Of a stretch of DNA of 64,000 nt, positions 44,013 to 52,503 are shown in pieces. The translations under genes were made by a program, and so were the position numbers. Below the pieces are notes generated by a model. It did not search any database. It saw nothing but the letters and a program-made list of their open reading frames with translations, and had not been told where the DNA came from. The stretch lies in assembly GCA_013823625.1 (NCBI GenBank), contig PNMM01000001.1:186001-250000 (forward strand). The letters are read 5' to 3'. The first letter of the stretch is position 1, and the number at the start of each line of letters is the position of its first letter. Source of the stretch: Microbacterium sp. (GTDB lineage Bacteria; Actinomycetota; Actinomycetes; Actinomycetales; Microbacteriaceae).

Positions 44013-45326
44013 GTGAGCGACAGCCCACTGAACGGCGCAGCGACAGACGGCGACACCAGCGCCACCCTGCACTTTCCGGGCGGCACGGCGGAGTTTCCGA
44101 TCGTGCCGAGCGTCGCCGGCGCCTCGAGTCTCGATCTCTCGTCGCTCACGCGCCAGACCGGTCTCACGGCCCTCGACTATGGCTTTGTCAACACCGCGTC
44201 GACCAAGAGCGCCATCACCTACATCGATGGCGAGCAGGGTGTGCTGCGCTATCGCGGCTACGCCATTGACGACGTGGCGTCGAACTCGACCTTTCTCGAG
44301 GTCGCCTGGCTGCTGATCTATGGCGAGCTGCCGTCGGCGAGCGAGCTGCACGAGTTTGACGAGCGCGTGCGTCACCACACGCTGCTGCACGAAGACCTCA
44401 AGCGCTTTTTCGACTCGCTGCCGCACCAGGCGCACCCCATGTCGGTGCTCTCGAGCGCCGTGAGCGCGCTCTCGACCTACTACGGTGACTCGCTCGACCC
44501 GCACGACCCCGAGCAGGTCGAGATCTCGACCATCCGTCTGCTCGCCAAGCTGCCCGTCATGGCGGCCTATGCCCACAAGAAGGCGATCGGCCAGGCGTTC
44601 CTCTACCCCGACAACTCGCTGAGCTTCGTCGAAAACTTCTTGCGCCTCAACTTCGGCAACATGGCCGAGCCCTACGAGGTCAACCCCGTGCTCGTGAAGG
44701 CGCTCGACCGCCTGCTGATCTTGCACGAAGACCACGAGCAAAACGCCTCGACCTCGACCGTGCGTCTCGTGGGCTCGACGGGTGCCAACCTCTTCGCGTC
44801 GATCTCGGCGGGCATCAACGCCCTCTCGGGGCCGCTACACGGTGGCGCCAATGAGGCGGTGCTCGACATGCTCGCGCGCATCCGCGATTCGGGTGAAAGC
44901 GTCGAACGCTTCGTCGAGCGCGTCAAGGCCAAAGAAGACGGCATCAAGCTCATGGGCTTCGGGCACCGCGTCTACAAGAGCTACGACCCGCGCGCCATGC
45001 TCGTCAAGGAGAGCGTGGATGCGGTGCTCGCCGACCTCGGCGTCAGCGACCCGCTGCTGCAGATCGCGCGCGAGCTCGAGGCCATCGCCCTCGCCGACGA
45101 CTACTTCATCGAGCGCAAGCTCTACCCGAACGTCGACTTCTACACGGGTGTCATCTACAAGGCCATGGGCTTTCCGACGCGCATGTTCACGGTGCTCTTC
45201 GCCATCGGGCGCCTGCCGGGCTGGATTGCCCACTGGCGCGAGATGAACGACGACCCCCAAACGAAGATCGGCCGCCCGCAGCAGCTATACGTGGGCTCGC
45301 CCGCGCGCGACTGGCCGCAGCGGTAG
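44013..45326 (+). CDS. gltA: Citrate synthase, type II-like hexameric form
   Basis: A 437-residue enzyme condensing acetyl-CoA and oxaloacetate at the entry of the TCA cycle. It begins with the N-terminal beta region (ATLHFPGGTAEFPIVPS) of long-type bacterial citrate synthases. YIDGEQGVLRYRGYAID and catalytic residues in GPLHGGANEAVL, GFGHRVYKSYDPRA and PNVDFYTGVIY are present. The GTG at 44013 has GAGGAGG at 44002-44008; the ATG at 43944 would add 23 unsupported residues. Confidence 0.96.
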   Translation: MSDSPLNGAATDGDTSATLHFPGGTAEFPIVPSVAGASSLDLSSLTRQTGLTALDYGFVNTASTKSAITYIDGEQGVLRYRGYAIDDVASNSTFLEVAWLLIYGELPSASELHEFDERVRHHTLLHEDLKRFFDSLPHQAHPMSVLSSAVSALSTYYGDSLDPHDPEQVEISTIRLLAKLPVMAAYAHKKAIGQAFLYPDNSLSFVENFLRLNFGNMAEPYEVNPVLVKALDRLLILHEDHEQNASTSTVRLVGSTGANLFASISAGINALSGPLHGGANEAVLDMLARIRDSGESVERFVERVKAKEDGIKLMGFGHRVYKSYDPRAMLVKESVDAVLADLGVSDPLLQIARELEAIALADDYFIERKLYPNVDFYTGVIYKAMGFPTRMFTVLFAIGRLPGWIAHWREMNDDPQTKIGRPQQLYVGSPARDWPQR

Positions 45327-45339
45327 AACTGTGAGCGTG

Positions 45340-45364
45340 CGGGATGCTCGCCGCGAGCATCCCG
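45340..45364. terminator. Perfect 11-bp hairpin between gltA and dapD
   Basis: CGGGATGCTCG (45340-45350), loop CCG, CGAGCATCCCG (45354-45364). It lies between the convergent citrate synthase and dapD genes and can serve both. It is made of an inverted pair of GGATGC motifs, as is the hairpin at 11553-11579. Confidence 0.75.
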
Positions 45365-45374
45365 AAAACGCGAC

Positions 45375-46373
45375 CTACGCGTGCAGGGCCGTGTTGAGTT
45401 GCACACCCGCGCCCGTGCGGGGCAGTACCTCGACGGCTCCCGTGACCGAGCTGCGGCGGAACAGCAGCCCCGCCACCCCAGAGAGTTCAGAAGCCTTGAC
45501 GGTGCGGGATTGCCCGTCGGGCCCGACCGTGCCGTCAACCACGACGACCTTCTGGCCCGCCGTCACGTAGAGGCCCGCCTCGACGACCGAGTCGTCGCCG
45601 ATCGAGATGCCCACGCCGCTGTTGGCGCCGAGGAGGGCGCGCTCGCCGATCGCGATGCGGTGAGTGCCGCCGCCCGAGAGGGTGCCCATGATGGAGGCTC
45701 CGCCGCCGATGTCGCTGCCGTCGCCCACGATGACGCCCTGACTGATGCGGCCCTCGACCATGGAGGTGCCGAGGGTGCCCGCGTTGAAGTTGACGAAGCC
45801 CTCGTGCATGACCGTGGTACCGGGCGAAAGGTAGGCGCCGAGGCGCACGCGCGAGGCGTCGGCGATGCGCACGCGCGGCGGCGTGACGTAGTCGAGCAGT
45901 CGCGGAAACTTGTCGACCCCGAGCGCGGAGATGCCCGCCTGCTGCAGCGCGGGTCGGCGCGCGTCGAAGTCGTCGGGGTGCACGGGGCCCGCGGTCGTCC
46001 ACATGACGATGGGCAGGTGGCCGAAGATGCCATCGAGGTTGAGCGTGTTGGGCTGCACGAGGCGGTGGCTGAGCAGGTGCAGGCGCAAGTACGCATCGGG
46101 CGTGGATGCCGGTGGCGCATCCAAATCGATCGTCATCGTGCGGGCCTCTCGACGCACTCCGCGGCGCGCGTCGTCTCCCTGCAAGTGCTCGATCTCGGCG
46201 GGAACGATGTAGGGGTCGCGGCCGTGCGGCAACGTGCCGAGCTCGGGCCGCGGGTACCACGTGTCGAGCACCTCACCGTCGGCAAGGCGCACGGTGGCAA
46301 GGCCATAGCCCCACGCGTGGCGCGTGGCGCGCTCAGAGTCGGTGGCGGTGGCGGGGGCGTTCGAGCTCGACAT
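45375..46373 (-). CDS. dapD: Tetrahydrodipicolinate N-succinyltransferase
   Basis: A 332-residue left-handed beta-helix acyltransferase using succinyl-CoA. The long actinobacterial form is indicated by the N-terminal domain of about 170 residues. The hexapeptide-repeat core follows ([24 protein letters not shown] quoted in part, then [27 protein letters not shown] in part). It supplies the substrate for DapC and DapE. It is divergent from dapE, 36 bp apart, with a TAGCCT hexamer 6 nt before its ATG. Confidence 0.95.
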   Translation of the reverse strand: MSSSNAPATATDSERATRHAWGYGLATVRLADGEVLDTWYPRPELGTLPHGRDPYIVPAEIEHLQGDDARRGVRREARTMTIDLDAPPASTPDAYLRLHLLSHRLVQPNTLNLDGIFGHLPIVMWTTAGPVHPDDFDARRPALQQAGISALGVDKFPRLLDYVTPPRVRIADASRVRLGAYLSPGTTVMHEGFVNFNAGTLGTSMVEGRISQGVIVGDGSDIGGGASIMGTLSGGGTHRIAIGERALLGANSGVGISIGDDSVVEAGLYVTAGQKVVVVDGTVGPDGQSRTVKASELSGVAGLLFRRSSVTGAVEVLPRTGAGVQLNTALHA

Positions 46374-46379
46374 GACTCC

Positions 46380-46403
46380 AGGCTACCGGGGCCCGATTAC
46401 GCT
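46380..46403. promoter_or_regulatory. Overlapping divergent leaderless promoters of dapD and dapE
   Basis: In the 36-bp gap, TAGCCT (minus strand, 46380-46385) ends 7 nt before the dapD ATG and TACGCT (plus strand, 46398-46403) ends 7 nt before the dapE GTG. The -35 regions must fall inside the opposite gene or promoter, so the two polymerases should interfere with each other. Confidence 0.65.
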
Positions 46404-46409
46404 GGAACC

Positions 46410-47516
46410 GTGATCGAGACCGCGGCCCCCGACCTGCCCGTGCACGAGGGTGTTGTGGCGCTGACGCGGGCGATGTGCGACGTGCCGAGCGTCTCGGGCG
46501 ATGAGCGGATGCTCGCCGACGCGATCGAGCGTGCCCTGAGCATCCACGCCCCGCACCTCGAGGTGCTGCGCGATGGTGACGCGATCGTCGCGCGCACGCG
46601 CCTGGGCCGCGCGCAGCGTGTCGTGATCGCGGGCCACATCGATACCGTGCCCATCAACAACAACCTGCCGAGCCGCCTCGAGGGCGACGACGAGACCGGC
46701 ACGCTGCACGGCCGCGGCACCGTCGACATGAAGGGTGGCTGCGCCGTCATGCTAGCCCTCGCGGTGCAGCTTGATGCGCCCGCCTACGACGTGACGTGGG
46801 TCTGGTACGACCACGAAGAGGTCGCGAGCGAGCTCAATGGCCTGGGCCGGCTCGCGCGCACGCACCCCGACTTGCTCGCCGCCGACTTCGCAATTCTCGG
46901 CGAACCATCGAACGCGGTCGTCGAGGGCGGCTGCAATGGCACGCTGCGCATCGAGCTGCGCGCGGCAGGCCGCCGCGCCCACTCGGCCCGCGCCTGGATG
47001 GGCGAGAACGCGATTCACGCGCTCGCGCCCGCCCTCGCCCTGCTCGCGAACTACGAGCCGCGCTCGATCGAGGTCGACGGGCTCGTCTATCGCGAAGGTC
47101 TTAACGCCGTCGGCATCAGCGGGGGAGTCGCGGGCAACGTCATCCCCGACGCGGGTGCGCTCACGGTCAACTACCGGTTCGCTCCCGCCGCGACGGCTGC
47201 CGAGGCCGAAGACTATCTGCGCGCCCTGTTTGCCGCCGCGGCGCCCGAGCTCGAACTCGTCGTGACCGACTCGGCGGGCGGAGCGCGCCCGGGGCTGGAT
47301 GCTCCGCTCGCGCAGCACTTCATCGCCGCAGTCGGCGGCACCCCCGCTCCCAAGTACGGCTGGACCGACGTCGCCCGCTTTGCCGAGCTCGGCATCCCCG
47401 CCGTCAACTACGGCCCCGGAGACCCGTCGCTCGCCCACACCGACGACGAGCGGGTGCCGGTCGAGCAGATCATCGCGTGCGAGCGAGGGTTGCGGGCATG
47501 GCTGACCTCAGCCTGA
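46410..47516 (+). CDS. dapE: Succinyl-diaminopimelate desuccinylase
   Basis: A 368-residue M20-family metallohydrolase with two zinc sites. GHIDTVPINNN, GRGTVDMKGGCAVMLAL, WYDHEEVASELNG and ILGEPSNAVVEGGCNG carry the metal ligands and catalytic Glu; the final HTDDERV gives the last His. It removes succinate to release LL-diaminopimelate. The frame is open far upstream, but family homology and the promoter place the start at GTG 46410. The last 19 nt overlap the next gene. Confidence 0.94.
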   Translation: MIETAAPDLPVHEGVVALTRAMCDVPSVSGDERMLADAIERALSIHAPHLEVLRDGDAIVARTRLGRAQRVVIAGHIDTVPINNNLPSRLEGDDETGTLHGRGTVDMKGGCAVMLALAVQLDAPAYDVTWVWYDHEEVASELNGLGRLARTHPDLLAADFAILGEPSNAVVEGGCNGTLRIELRAAGRRAHSARAWMGENAIHALAPALALLANYEPRSIEVDGLVYREGLNAVGISGGVAGNVIPDAGALTVNYRFAPAATAAEAEDYLRALFAAAAPELELVVTDSAGGARPGLDAPLAQHFIAAVGGTPAPKYGWTDVARFAELGIPAVNYGPGDPSLAHTDDERVPVEQIIACERGLRAWLTSA

Positions 47517-48805
47517 GGCGCAGCGGCGCGCGCTGGTGGCTCGCGGTCGTTGGCGTGTGGGCGGCCTCGCGGCTCGTGACGACGGCCATCATGCTGTCGT
47601 TCGCGGCACGGCAGGGCGAGAACGCGTGGACGAGCGCCAACCCCGGCTACCTCGACTTCGCTCGCTTGTGGGATGCCCACTGGTACTACATCATCGCCGC
47701 CGTCGGATACCCCAGCGAGATTCCGCGCGATGAGAACGGCCTCGCGGGCGAGAACGCGTGGGCCTTCATGCCCGTCTACCCCTCCCTCATTCGCGTGGGC
47801 ATGGCGCTCACGGGCGACTTCTCGCCGCAGGGCTTTGCCGCCGTCGCGGTCACGATCTCGGTTATCGCAAGCCTGGTCGCGACCCTGTTGTTTTTCGCTC
47901 TCGCGAAGCGCTGGCTCTCGTCGGGCACCGCGCTGCTCGCGACCGCACTGTTCTGCGTCGCCCCGCTCTCACCGATCATGCAAGTGGGCTACGCCGAGTC
48001 ACTGCACCTCGCCCTGCTGTTCGGCGCGCTCATTCTCGTGCTTGACCGCCGCTGGGTGGCGCTGCCCTTCGTCGTCACCGTCATGGCGCTCACGAGGCCG
48101 AGCGGTCTCGCGTTCGCGTTCATGCTCGCCCTCGTGTGGGGCTGGCGGTGGATGCGCCGCCACGACGACGACTTCGCCCCCGTCGAGCGGCTGCGCCTCG
48201 GTCTCGCGGCCGTCATTGCGGGGTTTGCTGGCCTCGCCTGGCCGGGCATTGTCGCGCTGCGCACGGGAGACCTCTTCGCCTACATCGACACCGAGCTCGC
48301 CTGGCGCCGGCCCTACATCGGTGACGTCGAGCTGTTGCCGTTTACTCCGTGGTTTCAGGGAGCGCACTGGTGGGGCGGTCAACAGTGGTGGCCGGGGCCT
48401 CCGCTGCCGGGGCTGCCGTGGTCGATGGGAGAAGTGCTCGGCCCGGTCATCCTGATCAGCCTGCTGATTCTCGCCGGGCTCTCATTTCTGCTGCCCGCAA
48501 TGCGCCGCATGCCCATCGAACTGCGGTTCTGGATCATCGCGTATTCGCTCTACCTGCTCGCGGTGTTTTTTCCGCAGTCGAGCACGTTTCGGTTGCTCGT
48601 GCCGCTCGCCCCCGTGCTGGGCGCCGTCGCGCTCGGCATCGCGAGTGTGGGCGCCGGGCGGCTGTCGGGTCGCTGGTCAGAGCGCACGAGTCTCGTGGTG
48701 AGAGTGGTGCTCGCCGTGCTCGCCGTGGCGCTCGGCATCGCCGGGCAGGTTGCGTGGATGCACGTCGGCTGGTGGGTCGACGGTTACGACTTCACCCCAC
48801 CGTGA
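47498..48805 (+). CDS. PIG-V-like mannosyltransferase (GT-C membrane enzyme)
   Basis: A 435-residue integral membrane glycosyltransferase with about eight to ten helices. FARLWDAHWYYIIAAVGYP in the first extracytoplasmic loop has the acidic/aromatic signature of the PIG-V-like mannosyltransferase family. VMALTRPSGLAFAF and TFRLLVPLAPVLG are further family-like blocks. It likely uses polyprenyl-phosphomannose to extend a lipid-linked or wall glycan outside the membrane. It overlaps dapE by 19 nt, so it is translationally linked though functionally unrelated. Confidence 0.8.
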   Translation: MADLSLRRSGARWWLAVVGVWAASRLVTTAIMLSFAARQGENAWTSANPGYLDFARLWDAHWYYIIAAVGYPSEIPRDENGLAGENAWAFMPVYPSLIRVGMALTGDFSPQGFAAVAVTISVIASLVATLLFFALAKRWLSSGTALLATALFCVAPLSPIMQVGYAESLHLALLFGALILVLDRRWVALPFVVTVMALTRPSGLAFAFMLALVWGWRWMRRHDDDFAPVERLRLGLAAVIAGFAGLAWPGIVALRTGDLFAYIDTELAWRRPYIGDVELLPFTPWFQGAHWWGGQQWWPGPPLPGLPWSMGEVLGPVILISLLILAGLSFLLPAMRRMPIELRFWIIAYSLYLLAVFFPQSSTFRLLVPLAPVLGAVALGIASVGAGRLSGRWSERTSLVVRVVLAVLAVALGIAGQVAWMHVGWWVDGYDFTPP

Positions 48806-48865
48806 TCACGCGATGAACACTCGCTGAATCCGCGGTGTGACCAGGCCGAACGGGGCTCGCTCGAT

Positions 48866-48894
48866 TTAGCCGTACGGCATCCGTGAGGGATAAT
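48866..48894 (+). promoter_or_regulatory. Sigma-70-like promoter of the DUF3117 gene
   Basis: TTAGCC (48866-48871) and GATAAT (48889-48894) are separated by 17 bp, about 31 nt before the ATG at 48926. This leaves room for a leader containing the GGGGAG ribosome binding site. Confidence 0.55.
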
Positions 48895-48925
48895 GGAGGG
48901 CATTGTTCAGCGAAGGGGAGACCAC

Positions 48926-49093
48926 ATGGCAGCCATGAAGCCCAGGACCGGCGACGGACCGATGGAGGCTGTCAAGGAAGGCCGCCTGATCATCGTGCGC
49001 GTGCCCCTCGAGGGTGGCGGACGCCTCGTCGTGTCGGTCAACGACGACGAGGCCAAAGAGCTGCACGACGCGCTCGCCGCGGCGATCGGCTAG
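48926..49093 (+). CDS. DUF3117 family small protein
   Basis: A 55-residue protein of the highly conserved actinobacterial DUF3117 family (MAAMKPRTGDGPMEAVKEG at the start, then LIIVRVPLEGGGRLVVSVND in two parts, ending LHDALAAAIG). Its biological role is unknown; near-identity across Actinobacteria suggests an essential or structural function. GGGGAG at 48915-48920 decides the start, rejecting an in-frame start 11 codons upstream. Confidence 0.92.
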   Translation: MAAMKPRTGDGPMEAVKEGRLIIVRVPLEGGGRLVVSVNDDEAKELHDALAAAIG

Positions 49094-49131
49094 GGCACCA
49101 CACCCCGGTCACCGCTCTCCGCTCACAGTTC

Positions 49132-49761
49132 TCAGCGCGCGGTGACGATCTGCAACAGCCCGTCACCGACGGGCGACAGTGCCACGTGCACGGCCGGTGA
49201 TTCACTGAGCTCGGCCAGCAGACCGCGCAACTCAGCGGTTACTCCGTCGCGCCTCGCCGGATCCGCGACCGAGTCGCGCCACAGAGCGTGGGGCACGAGA
49301 ACAGCACCGCCCGGCCGCACGAGTCGCAGAGCGTGCTCGAGGTAGACCGCAACCGAGCTTGCATCGGCGTCAATGAGCACGAGGTCATAGCTGGCCTCGT
49401 TCATGCGCGGCAAGACGTCGAGCGCTCGTCCGGTGATGAGCCGCACGCGCGACGGCGCGAAGCCGGCCTCGGCGAAGTGGCGCCGCGCGACGTCGTGGTG
49501 ATCAGCTTCGAGGTCGATCGAGGTGAGCTGAGCATCCGGAGCGCCCTGCAAGAGCCAGAGGCCCGAGACGCCGGTTCCCGTGCCGATCTCGATGATCGAT
49601 TCGGCCTGCAGAGCGGCCGCGATGACCGCCAACTGGGCGCCTGTGGCGGGGCTCACGGGCTCGATGCCGAGTTCGAGCGACTGAGCGCGAGCAGCGGCAA
49701 TGCCGTCAGATTCGACCGTCTGGTCTTCGACGTACTTCCACGACAGGTCTTTGCTGGGCAC
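49132..49761 (-). CDS. SAM-dependent O-methyltransferase (Rv1220c-like)
   Basis: A 209-residue class I methyltransferase. The SAM-binding motif IIEIGTGTGVSGLWLL and the acidic IDLEADHHDVARRHF and LVLIDADASSV match the caffeoyl-CoA O-methyltransferase-like group that includes mycobacterial Rv1220c. I place the start at the GTG at 49761 because GAAGGAG lies 4-5 nt before it; the ATG five codons upstream would place the ribosome binding site inside the gene. Substrate unknown. Confidence 0.87.
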   Translation of the reverse strand: MPSKDLSWKYVEDQTVESDGIAAARAQSLELGIEPVSPATGAQLAVIAAALQAESIIEIGTGTGVSGLWLLQGAPDAQLTSIDLEADHHDVARRHFAEAGFAPSRVRLITGRALDVLPRMNEASYDLVLIDADASSVAVYLEHALRLVRPGGAVLVPHALWRDSVADPARRDGVTAELRGLLAELSESPAVHVALSPVGDGLLQIVTAR

Positions 49762-49811
49762 GGTGCTCCTTCTCACCGTCAGCCTAGGGCGAACTCTTCA
49801 GGCGACCGGGC

Positions 49812-49817
49812 TATTCT
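49812..49817 (+). promoter_or_regulatory. Leaderless -10 element of tatB (TATTCT)
   Basis: TATTCT ends 7 nt before the tatB GTG. The AAGGGG that follows is too close to the start to act as a normal ribosome binding site. Confidence 0.7.
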
Positions 49818-49823
49818 CAAGGG

Positions 49824-50192
49824 GTGTCCTGGGGTCTGACGTTTGAGAAGCTGCTGCTCATTGGGCTCATCGCGGTCATCATCATTGGCCCCGATCGGCT
49901 GCCGGGCTATGCAGCCCAGTTTGGGCGCCTCGTTCGCTCGCTGCGTGACATGGCGAATGGCGCGAAGACGCGCATGCGTGAAGAGATGGGCCCCGACTAC
50001 GACGACGTTGACTGGAAGAAGCTCGACCCGCGCCAGTACGACCCGCGTCGCATCATTCGTGAGGCCCTGACCGACGACCCGGCCCCCGCAGCGTCCCCCG
50101 TCGTTGCGCCCGTTCGCGAGTCGGCCTATGCCCAGCGGCAGCGGCTGATCCGCGAGGGGCGACCCGCTCCGTTCGACCTCGAGGCCACCTAA
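49824..50192 (+). CDS. tatB: Sec-independent protein translocase subunit TatB
   Basis: A 122-residue protein with one N-terminal helix (FEKLLLIGLIAVIIIGPDRLPGYAAQF, in part) carrying the conserved Glu and the GPxRLP motif of TatB, then an amphipathic helix (LVRSLRDMANGAKTRMREEMG) and a charged tail. It recognises twin-arginine precursors with TatC. It sits beside the O-methyltransferase as in mycobacteria, but the sigE, rseA and htrA genes normally between them there are absent. Confidence 0.93.
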   Translation: MSWGLTFEKLLLIGLIAVIIIGPDRLPGYAAQFGRLVRSLRDMANGAKTRMREEMGPDYDDVDWKKLDPRQYDPRRIIREALTDDPAPAASPVVAPVRESAYAQRQRLIREGRPAPFDLEAT

Positions 50193-50217
50193 CGGCCCTC
50201 GGTCGACGGATGCTCGC

Positions 50218-51144
50218 TCAGCGTTCGCCGACCGTGCGGTAGCCCGCCACCACGCGCGCGGCTTCGTCGTGCAGCAGTTCGAGAACGCGCCGCACGCTCG
50301 GCCGCTCGGCCCGGTCGGCGCGCATGAGGGCCGAAATCTGGCGCTCGGCGGGCAGCCCCGTGATCGGACGCGTGACGATGCCGTTGCCATGGCTGCGGGT
50401 TGTGAAGCGCGGCAAGATCGCGATGCCGACTCCGGCGGCGACGAGTCGTTCGACGATGATGTTGTCCATGACGCGCTGCACGATGCGCGGTTCGCGCCCC
50501 ACCATGGCGCCGAGCCGGTCGAGCACACGGTCGTAGGGGTAGCCGACGGGGGCGCCGATCCAGTCTTCGTCGACGAGGTCGCTGCCGCGCACGACGTTCT
50601 TCTCCACGAGGGGATGCCCCACGGGCAGGGCGACGTCGAAGGGCTCGGTCATGAGCGGCACGCACCGCAGGCCGTTCTCGGTCCAGTGGGCGGGGATGCC
50701 CTGTGAGTCGGCGATGACGATGTCGTAGTCGGCCGTGAGTTGGGCAAAGTCGGGCACCGCGAGGTCGTGATCGGTGAGCACAATCTCGAGGCCGGGCTCG
50801 GTGGTGAGTGCTCGCAGCACTCCGGGCACGAGCATTTGGCCGGCGGTCGGAAACACACTGAGCGACACCGAACCGCGTGGGCTCTGCGTGAACTCTTGCC
50901 ACAGGGCTTCGGCCGACTCCATCGCCACGGCGATGCGTCGCGCCGTGTCGGCGAGCGCGAGCCCGGCGCCGGTCAACACGATCCCGCGACCGTGCCGCTC
51001 GGTGAGCGGAACCCCCACCTCGGCCTCGAGCACCTTCAACTGCTGCGAGACGGCGGACGCGGTGCGGTGCGTTGCCTCGGCAACCGCGGTCACACTGCCG
51101 CGGTCGGCGAGCTCGCGCAAGAGTTGCAAGCGGCGAACATCCAT
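50218..51144 (-). CDS. LysR family transcriptional regulator
   Basis: A 308-residue regulator. The N-terminal winged helix (RLQLLRELADRGSVTAVAEA then SAVSQQLKVLEAEVGVPL) is followed by a periplasmic-binding-like effector domain from about residue 92. It is divergent from the 36-residue membrane peptide at 51253 and probably controls it. A TAGTAT hexamer lies exactly 6 nt before the ATG. It interrupts the otherwise conserved tatB-mrp neighbourhood. The inducer is unknown. Confidence 0.92.
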   Translation of the reverse strand: MDVRRLQLLRELADRGSVTAVAEATHRTASAVSQQLKVLEAEVGVPLTERHGRGIVLTGAGLALADTARRIAVAMESAEALWQEFTQSPRGSVSLSVFPTAGQMLVPGVLRALTTEPGLEIVLTDHDLAVPDFAQLTADYDIVIADSQGIPAHWTENGLRCVPLMTEPFDVALPVGHPLVEKNVVRGSDLVDEDWIGAPVGYPYDRVLDRLGAMVGREPRIVQRVMDNIIVERLVAAGVGIAILPRFTTRSHGNGIVTRPITGLPAERQISALMRADRAERPSVRRVLELLHDEAARVVAGYRTVGER

Positions 51145-51252
51145 CGTCCAATACTAAAGCAAAACTGAACTATTACTTCAGAAACAATCGATTGTGCTAA
51201 AGCGTGGCGAGCGGTGAAATAGAGGTGTTCAGGAAACCAAGGAGACCCCATC
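51145..51252. promoter_or_regulatory. AT-rich divergent control region with palindromes
   Basis: TAGTAT (minus strand, 51151-51156) is the LysR leaderless -10. CTGAA (51165-51169) and TTCAG (51177-51181) form an inverted repeat of the LysR-operator kind. ACAATCGATTGT (51184-51195) is a perfect 12-bp palindrome. CTAAAGC occurs twice (51155-51161 and 51197-51203). The local A+T content is clearly above the surroundings. Confidence 0.6.
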
Positions 51253-51363
51253 ATGACCGCCGTGCTCATCATCATCGCCCTGCTTGCCGTCGCCGCCGTT
51301 GCGTCGACCATCGTCACCGCTTCGCGCGACGGCTACCGTCGCGTTCCCGCGCTGCAGCGCTGA
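51253..51363 (+). CDS. 36-residue single-span membrane peptide
   Basis: MTAVLIIIALLAVAAVASTI followed by VTASRDGYRRVPALQR: one hydrophobic helix and a short basic tail. AAGGAG at 51239-51244, 8 nt before the ATG, and G/C-rich third codon positions support real translation. It is divergent from the LysR gene and convergent with mrp. No function is known to me. It is too short for standard gene finders. Confidence 0.72.
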   Translation: MTAVLIIIALLAVAAVASTIVTASRDGYRRVPALQR

Positions 51364-51372
51364 GCACCGCCG

Positions 51373-52503
51373 CTAGCGCGGGCTGAGTCCGAGCTTGCGG
51401 CCCGCGAGACCGCGGCCGCGCTTCGCGAGCTCAGCGGCGAGTCGTGTGATCGCGTCGCCTGCGGCGTCACCCGGCCGGAGCACGATCGGATCACCCGCGT
51501 CGCCACCCTCACGCAGTGCAATGCTCAGCGGAATCTGAGCGAGCAGCGGCACCTCCAGGCGTGCCGCCGTTTCGGCGCCGCCGCCCGAACCGAAGAGTTC
51601 GAGCACACTGCCATCGAGTTGTGCGAGCCCTGCCATGTTTTCCACCACGCCGATGACCGTTTGGCCGGTCTGGCGGGCGACGAGTCCTGAACGCTCGGCT
51701 ACGTCGGCCGCCGCCCGTTGCGGCGTCGTCACCACGAGCACCTCGGCATGCGGCAAGAGCTGCCCGGCCGAGATCGCCACATCACCCGTGCCGGGCGGCA
51801 TGTCGAGCAGCAACACGTCAAGGTCGCCGAAGTGCACGTCGGTGAGAAACTGCTGCACCGTGCGGTGCAGCATGGGGCCGCGCCACGAGACCGCGGTGCG
51901 GGCATCCACAAACATGCCAATCGAGATCACGGCCACGCCGTGCGCGCGCGGCGGCATGATGAGACCGCCCACTTGCGTGGGCTTCGCCTCGGTCATGCCG
52001 AGTAGGCCCGGAATTGAGAAGCCAAACACGTCGGCATCGACGAGCCCGACGCTCAAGCCCTGAGCGGCGAGAGCAACGGCGAGGTTGGCCGTGAGCGTCG
52101 ACTTGCCGACGCCGCCCTTGCCGCTCGTGACGGCGATGACGCGCGTGAGCGAGTCGGCCGTGAACGGGTGACCCGTCGGCCGGTCGCCGCGCAATCGCGT
52201 GATGAGGGCATCGCGCGTTGCGGCATCCATGACCCCGACGTCAACCGACACCTCGCCGACGCCCGCGACGGTGGATGCTGCGGCCCGCACATCACGCTCG
52301 ATCGCGCTCGCGGCGGGGCAGCCGACAATCGTCAGCCGAAGGTCGATCTCAACGCGGTCGCCCTGCGCGCTGACGCGCGGCACCATGTCGAGTTCGGTGA
52401 TGGGTCGCCGAATCTCGGGATCGATGACCCGCGCGAGCGCCGCGCGCACCGCTACCGCGAGCGGATGCTGCTCGGCCTCGGTTGGCGCCGACTCGGCTGT
52501 CAT
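51373..52503 (-). CDS. mrp: Mrp/NBP35-type P-loop ATPase (iron-sulfur cluster carrier-like)
   Basis: A 376-residue protein. Residues about 10-95 form an FSCA/MIP18-like domain (VIDPEIRRPITELDMVPRV). The P-loop ATPase domain has the deviant Walker A VTSGKGGVGKSTLTANLAV (in part), then VDADVFGFSIPGLLG and LLDMPPGTGD. The carrier cysteines (CPxC) usually found after VxENM are absent: the sequence here is VENMAGLAQLDGSVLEL. It ends an operon with the DUF1003 gene, overlapping by 4 nt. Do not confuse it with the Mrp antiporter. Confidence 0.92.
   Translation of the reverse strand: MTAESAPTEAEQHPLAVAVRAALARVIDPEIRRPITELDMVPRVSAQGDRVEIDLRLTIVGCPAASAIERDVRAAASTVAGVGEVSVDVGVMDAATRDALITRLRGDRPTGHPFTADSLTRVIAVTSGKGGVGKSTLTANLAVALAAQGLSVGLVDADVFGFSIPGLLGMTEAKPTQVGGLIMPPRAHGVAVISIGMFVDARTAVSWRGPMLHRTVQQFLTDVHFGDLDVLLLDMPPGTGDVAISAGQLLPHAEVLVVTTPQRAAADVAERSGLVARQTGQTVIGVVENMAGLAQLDGSVLELFGSGGGAETAARLEVPLLAQIPLSIALREGGDAGDPIVLRPGDAAGDAITRLAAELAKRGRGLAGRKLGLSPR

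Noticed and set aside
45381-46409. Very long upstream extension of the dapE frame
   Set aside because: It is antisense to dapD; DapE homology and the leaderless promoter both place the start at 46410.
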